DNA of 64,000 nucleotides from an uncultured Caulobacterales bacterium (lineage in GTDB: Bacteria; Pseudomonadota; Alphaproteobacteria; Caulobacterales; Caulobacteraceae), in the NCBI GenBank assembly GCA_903837135.1, contig CAILTK010000097.1, forward strand, positions 1 through 64,000, in the 5' to 3' direction. The notes beneath the pieces are model-generated. The model made no database searches. It had not been told where the DNA came from and saw nothing but the letters and a program-made list of their open reading frames with translations. Positions within the stretch are counted from its first letter, which is position 1. Every line of letters begins with the position of its first letter. The translations under genes were made by a program, and so were the position numbers. This document shows, in pieces, positions 48,715-58,205 of the stretch.

Positions 48715-49890
48715 CTATGCAAGGGTCGCCGTTGGGGGCGGGCGACGACACCCATCATAGATCGTCTCGAGTTCGGCGGTCTGGCGCCGTTGGTCGAACC
48801 GCTGCTCCATCAGGAGCCTGGCGGCCTCGCCCATCCGGGCGCGCCTGGCCTTGTCGTTCAGAATGGAGACGAGGGCGGCGGCCAGGGCGGCCACATCGCG
48901 TTCCGGCGTCAGAACGCCGGTGATCCCGTCCTCGATGGCCTCGGGGATGCCGCTCGTTCTCGACCCGACCACCGGCACGCCGAGCGCGCCGGCCTCGAGC
49001 ACCACGGTCGGCAGACCTTCGGAATCTCCGTTCGCGGCCGTCACGCTCGGCACGCAGGCGACGGCGGCGGTCGCCAGGTCATGCATCGCCTGGGCGTGGG
49101 TCACCTCGCCCGCGAAGACGACGTGACCGGCGACGCCAAGCGAGGACGCCAAGTCGCCGAGCGGCCGCGCCAGCGGTCCCCCGCCGAGGACGAACAGCCT
49201 GGCCCCCGGCCGTTGACGAACGATCTCCGGCATCGCCCGGATCAGGTATTCGGTCCCCTTTTTCTCCACCAGCCGCCCGATGTGGACGATCTTGTCGTCC
49301 TCGGTCTCGCCGCCCGGTCTCAGGGCGTCGACATCGATGCCGATGTAGTGGAGCAGCAGCTTGTCCGCCGGAAAGCCCCGGCTCGCCGCCAGGTCGTAGA
49401 TATACCTGGAGACGCAGAGGAACCTGTCGGCGTGGGCGAACAGGCTCCGCCGTCGCAGATAGCCGCACAGGAGCGTCAGGTTTCGACTTCTGACGATACC
49501 CCGCCGCGTGACGGCCACGTCGAAGCCGTGAAGCGTGACGACGAGCGGAAGATCGAGGGCGGCGGCGTAGGGCGCGATGATGGCCCCGTCGGTGGCGAAA
49601 TGCGCATGAACCACCGCGGCGCCGGCGCTCGCCAACGCGTCCCGGGTCTCGCGCGAGGTCCCCAGCAGCATGTTCAGCCGGCCCCACCGGCCGGAGGGGA
49701 GCGGCGAAGCCCGGAACCCATCGGGCGCAGCGCCTATCAGTCTACCGACGAACACCGGCCGATAGCGCCGAAGGTTGCGGACCTGGGACGTAATGAAGGT
49801 CTCGGACCGCTTGAAGAGTTCGAGCCGGAAGATGGCGACGACGGGCGCGGCGGCGGCGGCGGCGCGGTCTGGGGGCGGGTTGGTGCTCAT
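48715..49890 (-). CDS. Glycosyltransferase family 4 (GT-B), cluster copy 2
   Basis: The start at ATG 49890 overlaps the stop of the upstream glycosyltransferase by four bases and gives 391 residues. The protein has FRLELFKRSETFITSQV near the N terminus, then VVHAHFATDGAI, LVVTLHGFDV and KIVHIGRLVEKKGTEYLIRA. The donor-binding segment is VTAANGDSEGLPTVVLEAGALGVPVVG. This resembles colanic-acid and exopolysaccharide transferases of the WcaL/AmsK kind. It is the last gene of a minus-strand pair. Confidence 0.9.
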   Translation of the reverse strand: MSTNPPPDRAAAAAAPVVAIFRLELFKRSETFITSQVRNLRRYRPVFVGRLIGAAPDGFRASPLPSGRWGRLNMLLGTSRETRDALASAGAAVVHAHFATDGAIIAPYAAALDLPLVVTLHGFDVAVTRRGIVRSRNLTLLCGYLRRRSLFAHADRFLCVSRYIYDLAASRGFPADKLLLHYIGIDVDALRPGGETEDDKIVHIGRLVEKKGTEYLIRAMPEIVRQRPGARLFVLGGGPLARPLGDLASSLGVAGHVVFAGEVTHAQAMHDLATAAVACVPSVTAANGDSEGLPTVVLEAGALGVPVVGSRTSGIPEAIEDGITGVLTPERDVAALAAALVSILNDKARRARMGEAARLLMEQRFDQRRQTAELETIYDGCRRPPPTATLA

Positions 49891-51035
49891 GGCAGGAAGC
49901 GTCGCTCGATCTCGGCCCAATTCTCGCGATAGTCGACGCCCGCGCCGGGTCTCTCCACGGGTCTGGGAATCTGAATCGCCGCCTTCACGGCCGAGGCGAA
50001 GGACTCGAAGTCGCCTGAGCGGAAGGCGCGATAGCCGGCCTCGCCGTCGTCAAGCGCCTCCGGCCCGACGATCGGCAGCCCCAGCGCCTTGAACTGAGCG
50101 AGCTTGAGGCTCGAGGTCTTGAGATACCCGTGGTGCGCGGCGGAGCGGTAGGGCAACAGACCCGCATGCGCGTGCTGCAGAAACGGCACGGTGTTCTCGA
50201 ACGGAAGAACCCCATGGAACCTGACGTTGACGGCCGCCTCCGGCGGCGCCGGCACCTTGCCGATGAAATGGAAGTCCACCGCGGGGATCCGGCCGGCGAA
50301 CGCCAGAATCTCTTCGTCGATCAACATGTTGCCGACGCTGACCACGTTGACCGAGCCGGACGCGAACGGAGACGGCGTCGGCGCCTTGAGCCGCCTCATG
50401 TCGATCCCCTTGTCGATGACGATCACCTGGCCCGTGTCGAAGAAGGGATCGGGCGCCGCGTGCGCGCCAAAGGAGACGCAGGCTCTCAGTCGTCGCGCAT
50501 ACCGGCCGAGGATGTCTTGCAGGATCGGGTGTCCGCGAATGGTCCTGAGGTCGTCGGCGGCGAAGTAGACCGTCTTGTGCAGCAGCCCGGCCCCGTCGAG
50601 CCCGCGAAGAAAGGGCACGGCCGCGCCGGACTCCACGAGGATCAGATCCGCCGCCGCCGCGCGGCGACGGAGCGCGCCCCCCAGCGAGCGCCCATACAGG
50701 CCGATGACCGGACGGATCGCGCGATTGGCCAACGGATGTCTCAGATCGACCGGCGCCAGCCACGCGACCGGCGAAACCTCCGCAATACCGAGGGCGCCGA
50801 GAACGTCCTGCGAACGGACCGGCGCGCCGCGGTCCCGCCACAACTGGGCGGGACCGCGGCCGGCGATCAGGGTGGTCAGCCGGTGGCCCCGCTCGGCGGC
50901 GGCGAGTTGCATGAAATGGATCGAGACCCGGGTGGCCTCGGTCAGGCTGTGCCCGGTGATGAACAGGACCTCGCGCGGATCAGGGGATCGACCCGGCGAC
51001 GCCGGAGACGCCTCGACGGAGGATTCAGCCGGCAC
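49887..51035 (-). CDS. Glycosyltransferase-like protein, cluster copy 3
   Basis: The start at GTG 51035 (GGAAGGGG ribosome site upstream) gives 382 residues; another GTG at 51104 adds 23 residues rich in arginine. GT-B features are weaker than in the neighbours: VLFITGHSLTEATRVSIHFMQLAAAERGH, YFAADDLRTIRG, VVSVGNMLIDEEIL and FKALGLPIVGPEALDDGE. The GlcA transferase GumK has a related plan, with a family-70-like fold, but I cannot assign the donor. It is coupled to copy 2. Confidence 0.78.
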   Translation of the reverse strand: MPAESSVEASPASPGRSPDPREVLFITGHSLTEATRVSIHFMQLAAAERGHRLTTLIAGRGPAQLWRDRGAPVRSQDVLGALGIAEVSPVAWLAPVDLRHPLANRAIRPVIGLYGRSLGGALRRRAAAADLILVESGAAVPFLRGLDGAGLLHKTVYFAADDLRTIRGHPILQDILGRYARRLRACVSFGAHAAPDPFFDTGQVIVIDKGIDMRRLKAPTPSPFASGSVNVVSVGNMLIDEEILAFAGRIPAVDFHFIGKVPAPPEAAVNVRFHGVLPFENTVPFLQHAHAGLLPYRSAAHHGYLKTSSLKLAQFKALGLPIVGPEALDDGEAGYRAFRSGDFESFASAVKAAIQIPRPVERPGAGVDYRENWAEIERRFLP

Positions 51036-51275
51036 GCGCCGCCCCTTCCGCCCGCGCCCCGCCGGCGCGCGACGGCCCGGACACGCCTGACGTGTACAAT
51101 ACACAAAGGATAGTCACGTCGCCGAATACTCCGGATCATTCCGCCCGGATCATAGTACATGGATACGTCGGGCGCGTGATAGGGGCGGCAGGTCTGAACC
51201 GGGGCCGGCCGGGAATGACGCCCCCTTTCCATGCACCTCGACAAAGGCGAACCCGCTCGGCGCCCGCGACACCGT

Positions 51276-52379
51276 TCAGGCCAGGACGCCCGTGCGGATC
51301 TCGCCCGCGACTTTCGCCCAGCTGATGTCCCTCGACGTGGCCCGCGCGCCTTCGGCCAGGCGCGCCTCCAGGTCCGCGTCGCCGAGGACGCTGGACAGCG
51401 CTTCGGCGAGGGCGGCCGGATCGCCGGCCGGGACCAGCAGGCCGTTGACGCCGGGCTCGACGACCTCCGGTATGCTGCCCACGGCGCTCGCCACCACCGG
51501 GCGTCCGGCGGCGAAGGCGGCGGCGACCACGCCACTCTGCGTCGCTTCCAGATAAGGCACGACCACCACCCGCGCCCCCCTCAGCAGCCCGCCCGCCTCC
51601 TCGGGCGACAGAAAGCGCTCGCGGATCTCCACATGGGTCAGCCGGCTCAGACCAGACCGCTCGTCTTCCAGCGCGGGTCCCTTCCCGGCCAGGATGGTCT
51701 TCGGCGTGGAGCCTCGCTCGTCGAGGATCTCCAACGCCTGCCGGAGCACGCCGAGGCCCTTGTAGGCCTGCATGCGGCCGAAAAACAGAATGTCGTGCGG
51801 CGCGCGCGCGGGGGCGCCGACATCGCCGAGAATGGGCCCGTGGCCGATCACGATCAACGCGCGGTGCGCCAGGGCCGTCTCTTCGACCAGCTGCCGCGCG
51901 CAGTAGGCGCCGTGGACGATGAGGGCCGCCGCCGCCCGACGCTCGATCGCAATGTTCTTCCCCGCCCGGGCCCGCACGGCCGCATCGGCCCCCAGGTGTG
52001 GACGCGGGTCGTGCACCACCAGCGCCACCCGGAATATCCTTGAAAGCAGGGCTATAGCCGCCGTGTGATTCCAGTCGCCCATCTCATGGGCGACGATGAA
52101 CGTCGGCCGAAACAGCAGAACCGAGACCAGGGTCCTGAGCAGGAAATACAGCGCCTCGAACTTTCGCCCGTTGTTGAACACCCGAAGATGCAGCCGTTCA
52201 GGCGCGCCATCGTACATCGACGAGACCACCTCCCGCGAAAAATTGGGCTTTGCGCAGATCAGGAGGGTTTCGCCTTCAGCCGCGAACGCCGTCGCCAGGC
52301 GCAGGCTGTATTCGGCGAAGTGGGTGGCGACGATGCACGCCCGCACCGGCGGGGGGGATGCCTGCGAATCCGGTTTCAT
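51276..52379 (-). CDS. Glycosyltransferase family 4 (GT-B), cluster copy 4
   Basis: This 367-residue protein has VACIVATHFAEYSLRLA-type N-terminal strand features (here ACIVATHFAEYSLRLATAF). The acceptor domain follows, and then ILFFGRMQAYKGLGVLRQALEIL. VVVPYLEATQSGVVAAAFAAGRPVVASAVGSIPEVVEPG holds the donor-binding E residues. The start ATG overlaps the flippase stop by four bases, so transfer and flipping genes are coupled. Confidence 0.9.
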   Translation of the reverse strand: MKPDSQASPPPVRACIVATHFAEYSLRLATAFAAEGETLLICAKPNFSREVVSSMYDGAPERLHLRVFNNGRKFEALYFLLRTLVSVLLFRPTFIVAHEMGDWNHTAAIALLSRIFRVALVVHDPRPHLGADAAVRARAGKNIAIERRAAAALIVHGAYCARQLVEETALAHRALIVIGHGPILGDVGAPARAPHDILFFGRMQAYKGLGVLRQALEILDERGSTPKTILAGKGPALEDERSGLSRLTHVEIRERFLSPEEAGGLLRGARVVVVPYLEATQSGVVAAAFAAGRPVVASAVGSIPEVVEPGVNGLLVPAGDPAALAEALSSVLGDADLEARLAEGARATSRDISWAKVAGEIRTGVLA

Positions 52380-53860
52380 ACGGCGCTCGATCTTCCCCTG
52401 AGCGAATATACCCGTCCGAGGACGAACACCCTTTCGCTCTTTGACAGTATTACAGAGCCATAGATCACGGCCACGATCAGAAGATACAACACGCCCAAGA
52501 CGGCGCCGGCGATGAGGCCATGCTTTATGCCGAGATAGGCGAACGCCGAGGAAGTGGACAGGGCCGCCGCCAGACAGATGGGCAGCGGCAGGAGATCCCG
52601 GAGGCGTCCGGGAACGAAGCCCATCACCCTGGACACGACCAACGTCCGCGCCGACTCCACCGTGAGATAGCCGAGCGCCACGCCCGTGGCCGCGCCGGCG
52701 GGGCCGAACCGCGGCACGAGGATGAGGAGGGAGGCCACCGTCACCACGCCGCCAAGCAACAAGATGAAGAATTCAGCGACATGCTTTCCAGTCATGGACA
52801 GGCAGTAACCCATGGATCCAAATATCGCGGCGAAATAGTAAGCCATCGTCAGGATGAACGACAGCTTTGGGTCGAAATGAAAACGGGTCCCGAACACAAC
52901 GTCCAGCCATGGGGCGAAGATCGCCAGCCCCGCCGCCACCGGCGACGAGACCAGAATGGCGTTGCGAAGGTATGTCAGCACGGCTTCGCGGACGCCGTCG
53001 AGCTGGCCGGCATGATAGCGTTGGGAGATCCGGGGCCCGAGCGTCTGGCTGAGCGCCTGCGGAAAGGCCAGCACGATCTGCGCGATCACCGCCGTCGCCG
53101 CGTAGCTGCCCACCTGAGAGGTTGAGACGTACTTGGCCAGAACCGGCAGGTCCATGTTCCTGATGAGAGAGTACAGGAACAACAGGACACAGAGCCAAAG
53201 GCTGTACTTGAACAGATGCTTGATCTCGGAAAGATCCGGCCGCCACGACATGCGGGCGCCGCGTTTCGAGAACTGCGCGCGCAGAAGCAGCTCGAGCCCG
53301 ATCCAGGCGCCCACCGCGGCCAGGGTGTTGGAGAGGATCGCGCCGGATATCCCTGCGTGAAAGGTCAGGAACAGGCCCAGCAGGCCCAGGCGCAGAACCG
53401 GCTGAACGAACAGATTTATGACGTTCTGGAATACCGGAACCCTCATGCTTCGGAAGGTCGCCCCCATGACCGCTATGTCCGCCATGAACGGCAGGGCGGC
53501 GAAGGCGAAAACCGCAAAGGGTCCGAAGGAGTCGATCTTATAGAAGCTCTTTCCGAACAATACCGCGGCTCCCATCATGCACAGCATGATCAGGCCGCTC
53601 CATAAACTCACGAGCAGGCGGATCGCGCGGACGGAGCCAAGCCTCTTATTCGGATCGTCCTGGGTTTCGTTGAGAAATCGGAGCAGCGACAGATCGGTCC
53701 CGAGCGGGGCCACGACCAGGGCCAGGACGGTGAAGTTCCTTAGAAGCCCCGTCACCCCGTACCCCGCGGGCCCCAGCGTGTGGGCGATCAATATGCCCGC
53801 CGCGAACGTCAATACCTGCTGGAAGATCGTGCCGAACGCGTAGACCGCAAAATCTGCCAC
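52376..53860 (-). CDS. Polysaccharide flippase (Wzx/RfbX-like, MATE/MOP fold)
   Basis: This 494-residue protein starts at GTG 53860 and has about fourteen hydrophobic helices. The start AVYAFGTIFQQVLTFAAGILIAHTLGPAGYGVTGLL is characteristic of oligosaccharide flippases. It moves the undecaprenyl-linked repeat unit to the periplasm for the Wzy polymerase at 42-43 kb. The base composition around it is less GC-rich than the core genome, as is common for polysaccharide loci. Confidence 0.9.
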   Translation of the reverse strand: MADFAVYAFGTIFQQVLTFAAGILIAHTLGPAGYGVTGLLRNFTVLALVVAPLGTDLSLLRFLNETQDDPNKRLGSVRAIRLLVSLWSGLIMLCMMGAAVLFGKSFYKIDSFGPFAVFAFAALPFMADIAVMGATFRSMRVPVFQNVINLFVQPVLRLGLLGLFLTFHAGISGAILSNTLAAVGAWIGLELLLRAQFSKRGARMSWRPDLSEIKHLFKYSLWLCVLLFLYSLIRNMDLPVLAKYVSTSQVGSYAATAVIAQIVLAFPQALSQTLGPRISQRYHAGQLDGVREAVLTYLRNAILVSSPVAAGLAIFAPWLDVVFGTRFHFDPKLSFILTMAYYFAAIFGSMGYCLSMTGKHVAEFFILLLGGVVTVASLLILVPRFGPAGAATGVALGYLTVESARTLVVSRVMGFVPGRLRDLLPLPICLAAALSTSSAFAYLGIKHGLIAGAVLGVLYLLIVAVIYGSVILSKSERVFVLGRVYSLRGRSSAV

Positions 53861-54252
53861 GGTGAGGTCAGGCTCCGCTCGAATGAAATCAGGTCATGGG
53901 ACGCCGTTGGCCGGGGTAGTTATACAAGGCGGCAGGCGTGCGCCAGTCCCGGCGGAAAGGCCGCTCAAGATAGGCGCCCCGCAGGCGAATCCCGCCGCCG
54001 CCCCGAGCAGCACGGGGCGCGGGCCGCGCGCTGGCGGTGTCGAAACGCGGCCTCGCGAGCCCCCCGTCGACGCCGGCGCGCCGCCATTCCGGGGCCGTGA
54101 CGCCCGCACGCGCCGGCTGCATCATGGGTTCGAGGCCAGGGTCTGAGGCGGAGCCGCCCTTGCGTTTACGGGCTTGAATGGCTGTAATGGTCCCGGGCTG
54201 ATTTTTCGCTAACCGGGCTCGGGCTCTCCTGGTAACGAACCCCGTAACACGC
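53861..54252. other. Gap upstream of the flippase and last glycosyltransferase
   Basis: This 392-bp divergent gap has no convincing gene; the small open frames across it lack conserved features. Near its right end TAAC occurs three times, twice as GTAAC exactly 12 bases apart (54232-54236 and 54244-54248), which could be regulator half-sites. CCCGGGCT / ACCGGGCTCGGG repeats lie between. Confidence 0.45.
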
Positions 54253-54273
54253 TTGGCTGGGTCAATAAAACTT

Positions 54274-55443
54274 ATGGATTTGGCTACGAGCCTCAGCGCG
54301 CCCGATTCACTGTCGGCCAAGATAGCACTGGTCCATTATTGGATTGTCGGGCAGCGGGGCGGGGAAGCTGTTCTGGACGCCCTGGCCGATCTCTTTCCGA
54401 ACGCGGATCTTTTCTCACATGTCATCAGCGAAGACGCGCTCTCGCCGAACCTGCGTAGCCTGAAACGGTCGACCACCTTTGTCTCGCGGATGCCGTTCGC
54501 CGAGCGGCTCTACAAATTCTACCTGCCACTGATGCCCAAGGCGCTCGAGGCGCTCGATCTCAACGCCTACGACGTCGTCATCTCGAGCGAGGCCGGACCG
54601 GCGAAGTGGGTCATTCCAAGGCCCGACGCCGTCCACGTCTGCTATTGTCACTCTCCACTTCGCTACATCTGGGACCAGCGCGACATCTACACGGCCAACA
54701 TTCCCGCGCCGCTTCGTCCATTTGCACTCATGTTCGCAAGTCATCTGCGAAAGTCGGACGCCCTGTCGTCGTTGCGGGTCGATCGATTTGTGGCGAATTC
54801 GCATTACGTGGCGGCGCGCATAAACAAATACTACCGCCGCGACAGTCACGTGGTGCATCCGCCGGTCCGGCTGGATTTCTTCAACGCACAGGCGCAGCCG
54901 GAAGACTTCTATCTGATGGCCGGCGAAATTCGCGCCTACAAGAAGATCGACCACGCGATCCATGCGTGCAATCAGCTCAATCGGCGCCTGGTCATCATCG
55001 GCGGCGGCGACGTCAGCAAGCTGCGCGCCATCGCCTCGCCCCTGGTCGAATTCCGGGGACGGGTGTCCAACGAGGAGTTCCGGGACGCCCTCAGCAAGTG
55101 CAGGGCCCTGCTCTTTCCGGGAGTCGAAGACTTCGGGATCGTTCCGGTCGAGGCCATGGCGTCGGGACGGCCGGTCATAGCCTACGGCCATGGGGGCGCC
55201 GTCGACACGGTCGTCCACGGCGAGACCGGCATCCTCTACAACGACCCGTCGGTGGAGGGGCTGGTGGACGCGATAAAGCTCTTCGAACAGAACGAGAGCG
55301 CGCTCTCGACCGAAAACTGCGTGAACCATGCGCAGAAGTTCTCGCCCAAGCGGTTCCGCGACGAGATGCTCGCCATCGTCAAGGACGCGATGAACGATCG
55401 TGGGTCGGGATATGTGCGCAAGCTTCCCGGAGCATCAGGCTAG
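54274..55443 (+). CDS. Glycosyltransferase family 4 (WbaZ/mannosyltransferase-like), cluster copy 5
   Basis: The start at ATG 54274 gives 389 residues (a TTG seven codons upstream is weaker). The protein has KIALVHYWIVGQRGGEAVLDALADLFPNADLF at the start and the WbaZ-type VHVCYCHSPLRYIWDQ. FVANSHYVAARINKYYRRDSHVVHPPV follows, and ALLFPGVEDFGIVPVEAMASGRPVIAYGHGG is the donor site. Mannosyltransferase activity is likely. It faces away from the flippase operon and has its own promoter region. Confidence 0.92.
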   Translation: MDLATSLSAPDSLSAKIALVHYWIVGQRGGEAVLDALADLFPNADLFSHVISEDALSPNLRSLKRSTTFVSRMPFAERLYKFYLPLMPKALEALDLNAYDVVISSEAGPAKWVIPRPDAVHVCYCHSPLRYIWDQRDIYTANIPAPLRPFALMFASHLRKSDALSSLRVDRFVANSHYVAARINKYYRRDSHVVHPPVRLDFFNAQAQPEDFYLMAGEIRAYKKIDHAIHACNQLNRRLVIIGGGDVSKLRAIASPLVEFRGRVSNEEFRDALSKCRALLFPGVEDFGIVPVEAMASGRPVIAYGHGGAVDTVVHGETGILYNDPSVEGLVDAIKLFEQNESALSTENCVNHAQKFSPKRFRDEMLAIVKDAMNDRGSGYVRKLPGASG

Positions 55444-55553
55444 ACTGGACGTCGGACGCGCCTTTTCGGGCGGTCCGGCGTATCGCCGGAGCCTTCGGCG
55501 AGCGCAGCGATCGGACCGGTGCGCTGGTCCGGCGCAGTGCACGCGACCGCGCC

Positions 55554-56429
55554 TCAGCTGTCGCGGCACACCACCTGCACCACGCGAAGGTCGCGGCGGA
55601 GGGTGTCGGCGACCCGGCCGTAGTTGTCCACCGTCACCGGCTCGGCGGCGGCGGCGCCCGCGGCGGGCGTCACGTGAGCGCGCGCCAGGGCTTGCCGCAT
55701 GGCCTCGGGCGGAGTGGTGTAGACACGTCCGCGGCGCGGCGCCTCGGCCAGGGTCACGCCCACCACCTCTCCGCGCGCGTCGAGCGCCGGAGCGCCGGAA
55801 AGGCCGGCGAGGTCGCCGTGCAAGCCATCGGTCCGGCCGGCCTCCGCCCAGGCCAGCACGTGCTCGGCGCGGCCGACCGCGAGGTGGCCGGCTGCGCCGC
55901 GCCGGAGCACCAGGGTCTGACGGCCGATCAGCCGACTGGTGGCCTCCCCTGGCCGGCCCTGAGGAAAGCCCGGATGAAAGCTGCGTTCGCCGATGTGCAG
56001 GCCGGCGTCGCGGCTGAGCGGCAGGGCGGGAGCGCCGCCCTTGGTGACGAGGACGGCGATGTCGGAGGGCGGTTCGCCGTCGGGGGTCAGCCCTCCGGGC
56101 GCCACCGCGGCCTCGGCGGCGAGCTCCGGGGTCTGCATCAGGGCGATCTTCCGGCAGCCGGCGATCACATGGCGGGCGGTCAGCCAGACGCCGCTATCGG
56201 CCACCGAGAAGGCCGTGCCGGCGGCGGGCTGCAGCGGTCCCTGCGGCGCCTTCACCACCACCGACGGATCGAAGGCGGAAGCGGGCGCCAGCAGCGCGCC
56301 CTCTTCGGCCGACGGCGGCGGCGGCGCCTCGGGCGCGTCGGCGTTCTCGCGCCGGCCGAGCGCCGCCAGCACCAGGGCGGCGACGATCACCGCGTAGATC
56401 AGCCAGTCGGGCAGGCGGGGGAAATGCAA
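55554..56429 (-). CDS. Membrane-anchored trypsin-like serine protease
   Basis: This 291-residue protein has an N-terminal membrane helix (about 8-25) and a Pro-rich linker. The S1-like domain has the triad His87 in WLTARHVIAGC, Asp123 in PSDIAVL and Ser211 in GLSGAPALD (the G-x-S-G-x-P form). No PDZ domain follows, only a short tail. It likely cleaves a periplasmic target. It is 20 bp from the DUF350 gene and probably cotranscribed with rlmN-DUF350. Confidence 0.85.
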   Translation of the reverse strand: MHFPRLPDWLIYAVIVAALVLAALGRRENADAPEAPPPPSAEEGALLAPASAFDPSVVVKAPQGPLQPAAGTAFSVADSGVWLTARHVIAGCRKIALMQTPELAAEAAVAPGGLTPDGEPPSDIAVLVTKGGAPALPLSRDAGLHIGERSFHPGFPQGRPGEATSRLIGRQTLVLRRGAAGHLAVGRAEHVLAWAEAGRTDGLHGDLAGLSGAPALDARGEVVGVTLAEAPRRGRVYTTPPEAMRQALARAHVTPAAGAAAAEPVTVDNYGRVADTLRRDLRVVQVVCRDS

Positions 56430-56449
56430 ACTCGCCCCCTTCGGACGGA

Positions 56450-56863
56450 CTATCCGGCCACGGCGGCGGCGAGCACCAGGGCGGCGGCGAGCTTGGCGGC
56501 GGCGAGCAGGGCTGCGGCGGCCGACTCGCCCTCCTGAATCCGTTGAGGCAGGCCGGTCAGCAGCAGGTCGATCAGCCGGAAGACGCCCAGCTGGACCACG
56601 ATCACCGCCACGCCCCAGAGAACGATCTCGAGCGCCGAGGGTGAAGCGGCCAGAGCCGCCGCCAAGGGGATGGCGAGACCCAGCAGCATGCCGCCGAAGG
56701 AGATGGCGGCGGCCTGGTTCCCCTCGCGGATCAGCTGCACCTCCTTGTGCGGGCTGAGCAGGCTGTAGACCACCACGCCGAGGGTCAGCAGGACGAGGGT
56801 CAGCCCCGCGTGCAGCAGGGTGAGGGGAAAGCCGCTGGCGAAGGCCTGAACTTCCGGCGTCAC
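56450..56863 (-). CDS. DUF350 (YjfL-like) membrane protein
   Basis: The GTG start at 56863 overlaps the rlmN stop by four bases and gives 137 residues with four predicted helices; the longer open frame reads back into rlmN and is rejected. Conserved DUF350 features are [29 protein letters not shown] and LFRLIDLLL-like [13 protein letters not shown]. Function unknown; some relatives are linked to membrane stress responses. Confidence 0.85.
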   Translation of the reverse strand: MTPEVQAFASGFPLTLLHAGLTLVLLTLGVVVYSLLSPHKEVQLIREGNQAAAISFGGMLLGLAIPLAAALAASPSALEIVLWGVAVIVVQLGVFRLIDLLLTGLPQRIQEGESAAAALLAAAKLAAALVLAAAVAG

Positions 56864-58050
56864 TCGGCCGATTCCAGCTTGCGCCTGACCGAGGCCCTGA
56901 CCTTTTCGCTCTCCGACTTGAGCTGGCCGCAGGCGGCCAGAATGTCGCGTCCGCGCGGCGTGCGGATCGGCGAGGCGTAGCCGGCCCGGTTGAGGATGGC
57001 CGCGAAACTCTCGATCGTCGACCAGGACGAGCATTCGTACGGCGACCCTGGCCAGGGATTGAACGGGATCAGGTTGATCTTGGCCGGCACGCCCTTGAGC
57101 AACTGCACCAGGGCGCGCGCCTCGGCCGGGCTGTCGTTGATCCCCTTCAGCATCACGTACTCGAAGGTGACGCGCCGGGCGTTGGACAGGCCGGGATAGG
57201 CCCTGATCCCCGCCATCAGCTCGGCGATCGGATACTTCCGGTTCAGCGGCACCAGCACGTCGCGCAGGTCGTCGCGGGTGGCGTGCAGCGAGATGGCCAG
57301 CATGGCCTGGGTGGTCTCGCCGAGGGCCGTGAGTTCAGGGACCACCCCGGAGGTGGAGACGGTGATCCGCCGGCGCGAGATGGCGATCCCTTCGTTGTCG
57401 GCGATCACCTCGATCGCCCGGGCGACATTCGGCAGGTTGTAGAGCGGCTCGCCCATGCCCATGAAGACGATGTTGGACAGCCGCCGGTCCTCGCCGTCGG
57501 GCCCGTTCCACTCTTCGAGGTCGTCCTTGGCCACCTGGACCTGGGCGATGATCTCGGCGGCGGTCAGGTTGCGGACCAGGGGCTGGGTCCCCGTGTGGCA
57601 GAAGGTGCAGTTCAGCGTGCAGCCGACCTGAGAGGAGACGCACAGGGCGCCGGCGCGGCCGACGCCGGGAATGTAGACCGTCTCGATCTCGATGCCGGGC
57701 GCGGTGCGGATCAGCCATTTGCGCGTGCCGTCCTTGGACACCTGCCGCTCGACCACCTCGGGCCGGGCGAGGGTGAACCGGTCGGCCAGCTTGACCTGCA
57801 GGTCCCTGGAGACATTGGTCATGTCGGCGAAGTCGGTGACGCCGGCGAGGTGGATCCATCGCCACAGCTGGCCCGTGCGCATGCGCGCCTTGGCCGGTTC
57901 GACCACCCCTGACTCGACCAGGGCCGCGGCCAGCTCGGCGCGCGTCATCCCCGAGAGGTTCTGGCCAGCAAGGTTCTGCGCGCCGGGGTTCTGAACGAAC
58001 TCCGGCGGGGCGACGCGAGGACGGGAAGGATCGAGCGACAGGCTCGTCAT
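56860..58050 (-). CDS. rlmN: Dual-specificity 23S rRNA/tRNA adenine-C2 methyltransferase
   Basis: This radical SAM enzyme methylates A2503 of 23S rRNA and A37 of some tRNAs. The start at ATG 58050 gives 396 residues; a TTG ten codons upstream is less likely. The cluster ligands are Cys144, Cys148 and Cys151 in [12 protein letters not shown]. The methyl-carrier cysteine lies in GSPYECSSW. The N-terminal 25 residues before the conserved domain are low-complexity (NLAGQNLSG). It is divergent from imuA, 155 bp apart. Confidence 0.95.
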   Translation of the reverse strand: MTSLSLDPSRPRVAPPEFVQNPGAQNLAGQNLSGMTRAELAAALVESGVVEPAKARMRTGQLWRWIHLAGVTDFADMTNVSRDLQVKLADRFTLARPEVVERQVSKDGTRKWLIRTAPGIEIETVYIPGVGRAGALCVSSQVGCTLNCTFCHTGTQPLVRNLTAAEIIAQVQVAKDDLEEWNGPDGEDRRLSNIVFMGMGEPLYNLPNVARAIEVIADNEGIAISRRRITVSTSGVVPELTALGETTQAMLAISLHATRDDLRDVLVPLNRKYPIAELMAGIRAYPGLSNARRVTFEYVMLKGINDSPAEARALVQLLKGVPAKINLIPFNPWPGSPYECSSWSTIESFAAILNRAGYASPIRTPRGRDILAACGQLKSESEKVRASVRRKLESAE

Positions 58051-58169
58051 GGAGAAACAGAATCCCAAACAGCGGATCAAAACGGTAACGGGCGAGGATG
58101 CTTATCAGATAAGATCGCGCCGGCCAAAATCAGCTTCGGCCTCTCGGGAACCCGTGACGAAGACTCCGG

Positions 58170-58199
58170 TTGACTCTCCGTCGAGACGGAACAAAAGAT
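58170..58199 (+). promoter_or_regulatory. Predicted imuA promoter
   Basis: TTGACT (58170-58175) is followed after 18 bases by AAAGAT (58194-58199). A start about seven bases later would fall at the ATG of imuA itself. The -10 match is weak, but the LexA box overlaps it, as expected for a repressed promoter. Confidence 0.5.
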
Positions 58200-58203
58200 G
58201 AAC
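58189..58203 (+). promoter_or_regulatory. LexA box of the imuA-imuB-dnaE2 operon
   Basis: GAAC-N7-GAAC (58189-58192 and 58200-58203) is the alphaproteobacterial SOS operator as a direct repeat. It ends two bases before the imuA ATG. A degenerate copy GAAC-N7-GAAG lies at 58148-58162. Confidence 0.85.
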
Positions 58204-58205
58204 AC

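Noticed and set aside
53889-54320. A 143-codon minus-strand frame upstream of the flippase
   Set aside because: It is Arg/Pro-rich, overlaps the start of the divergent glycosyltransferase, and has no conserved feature.
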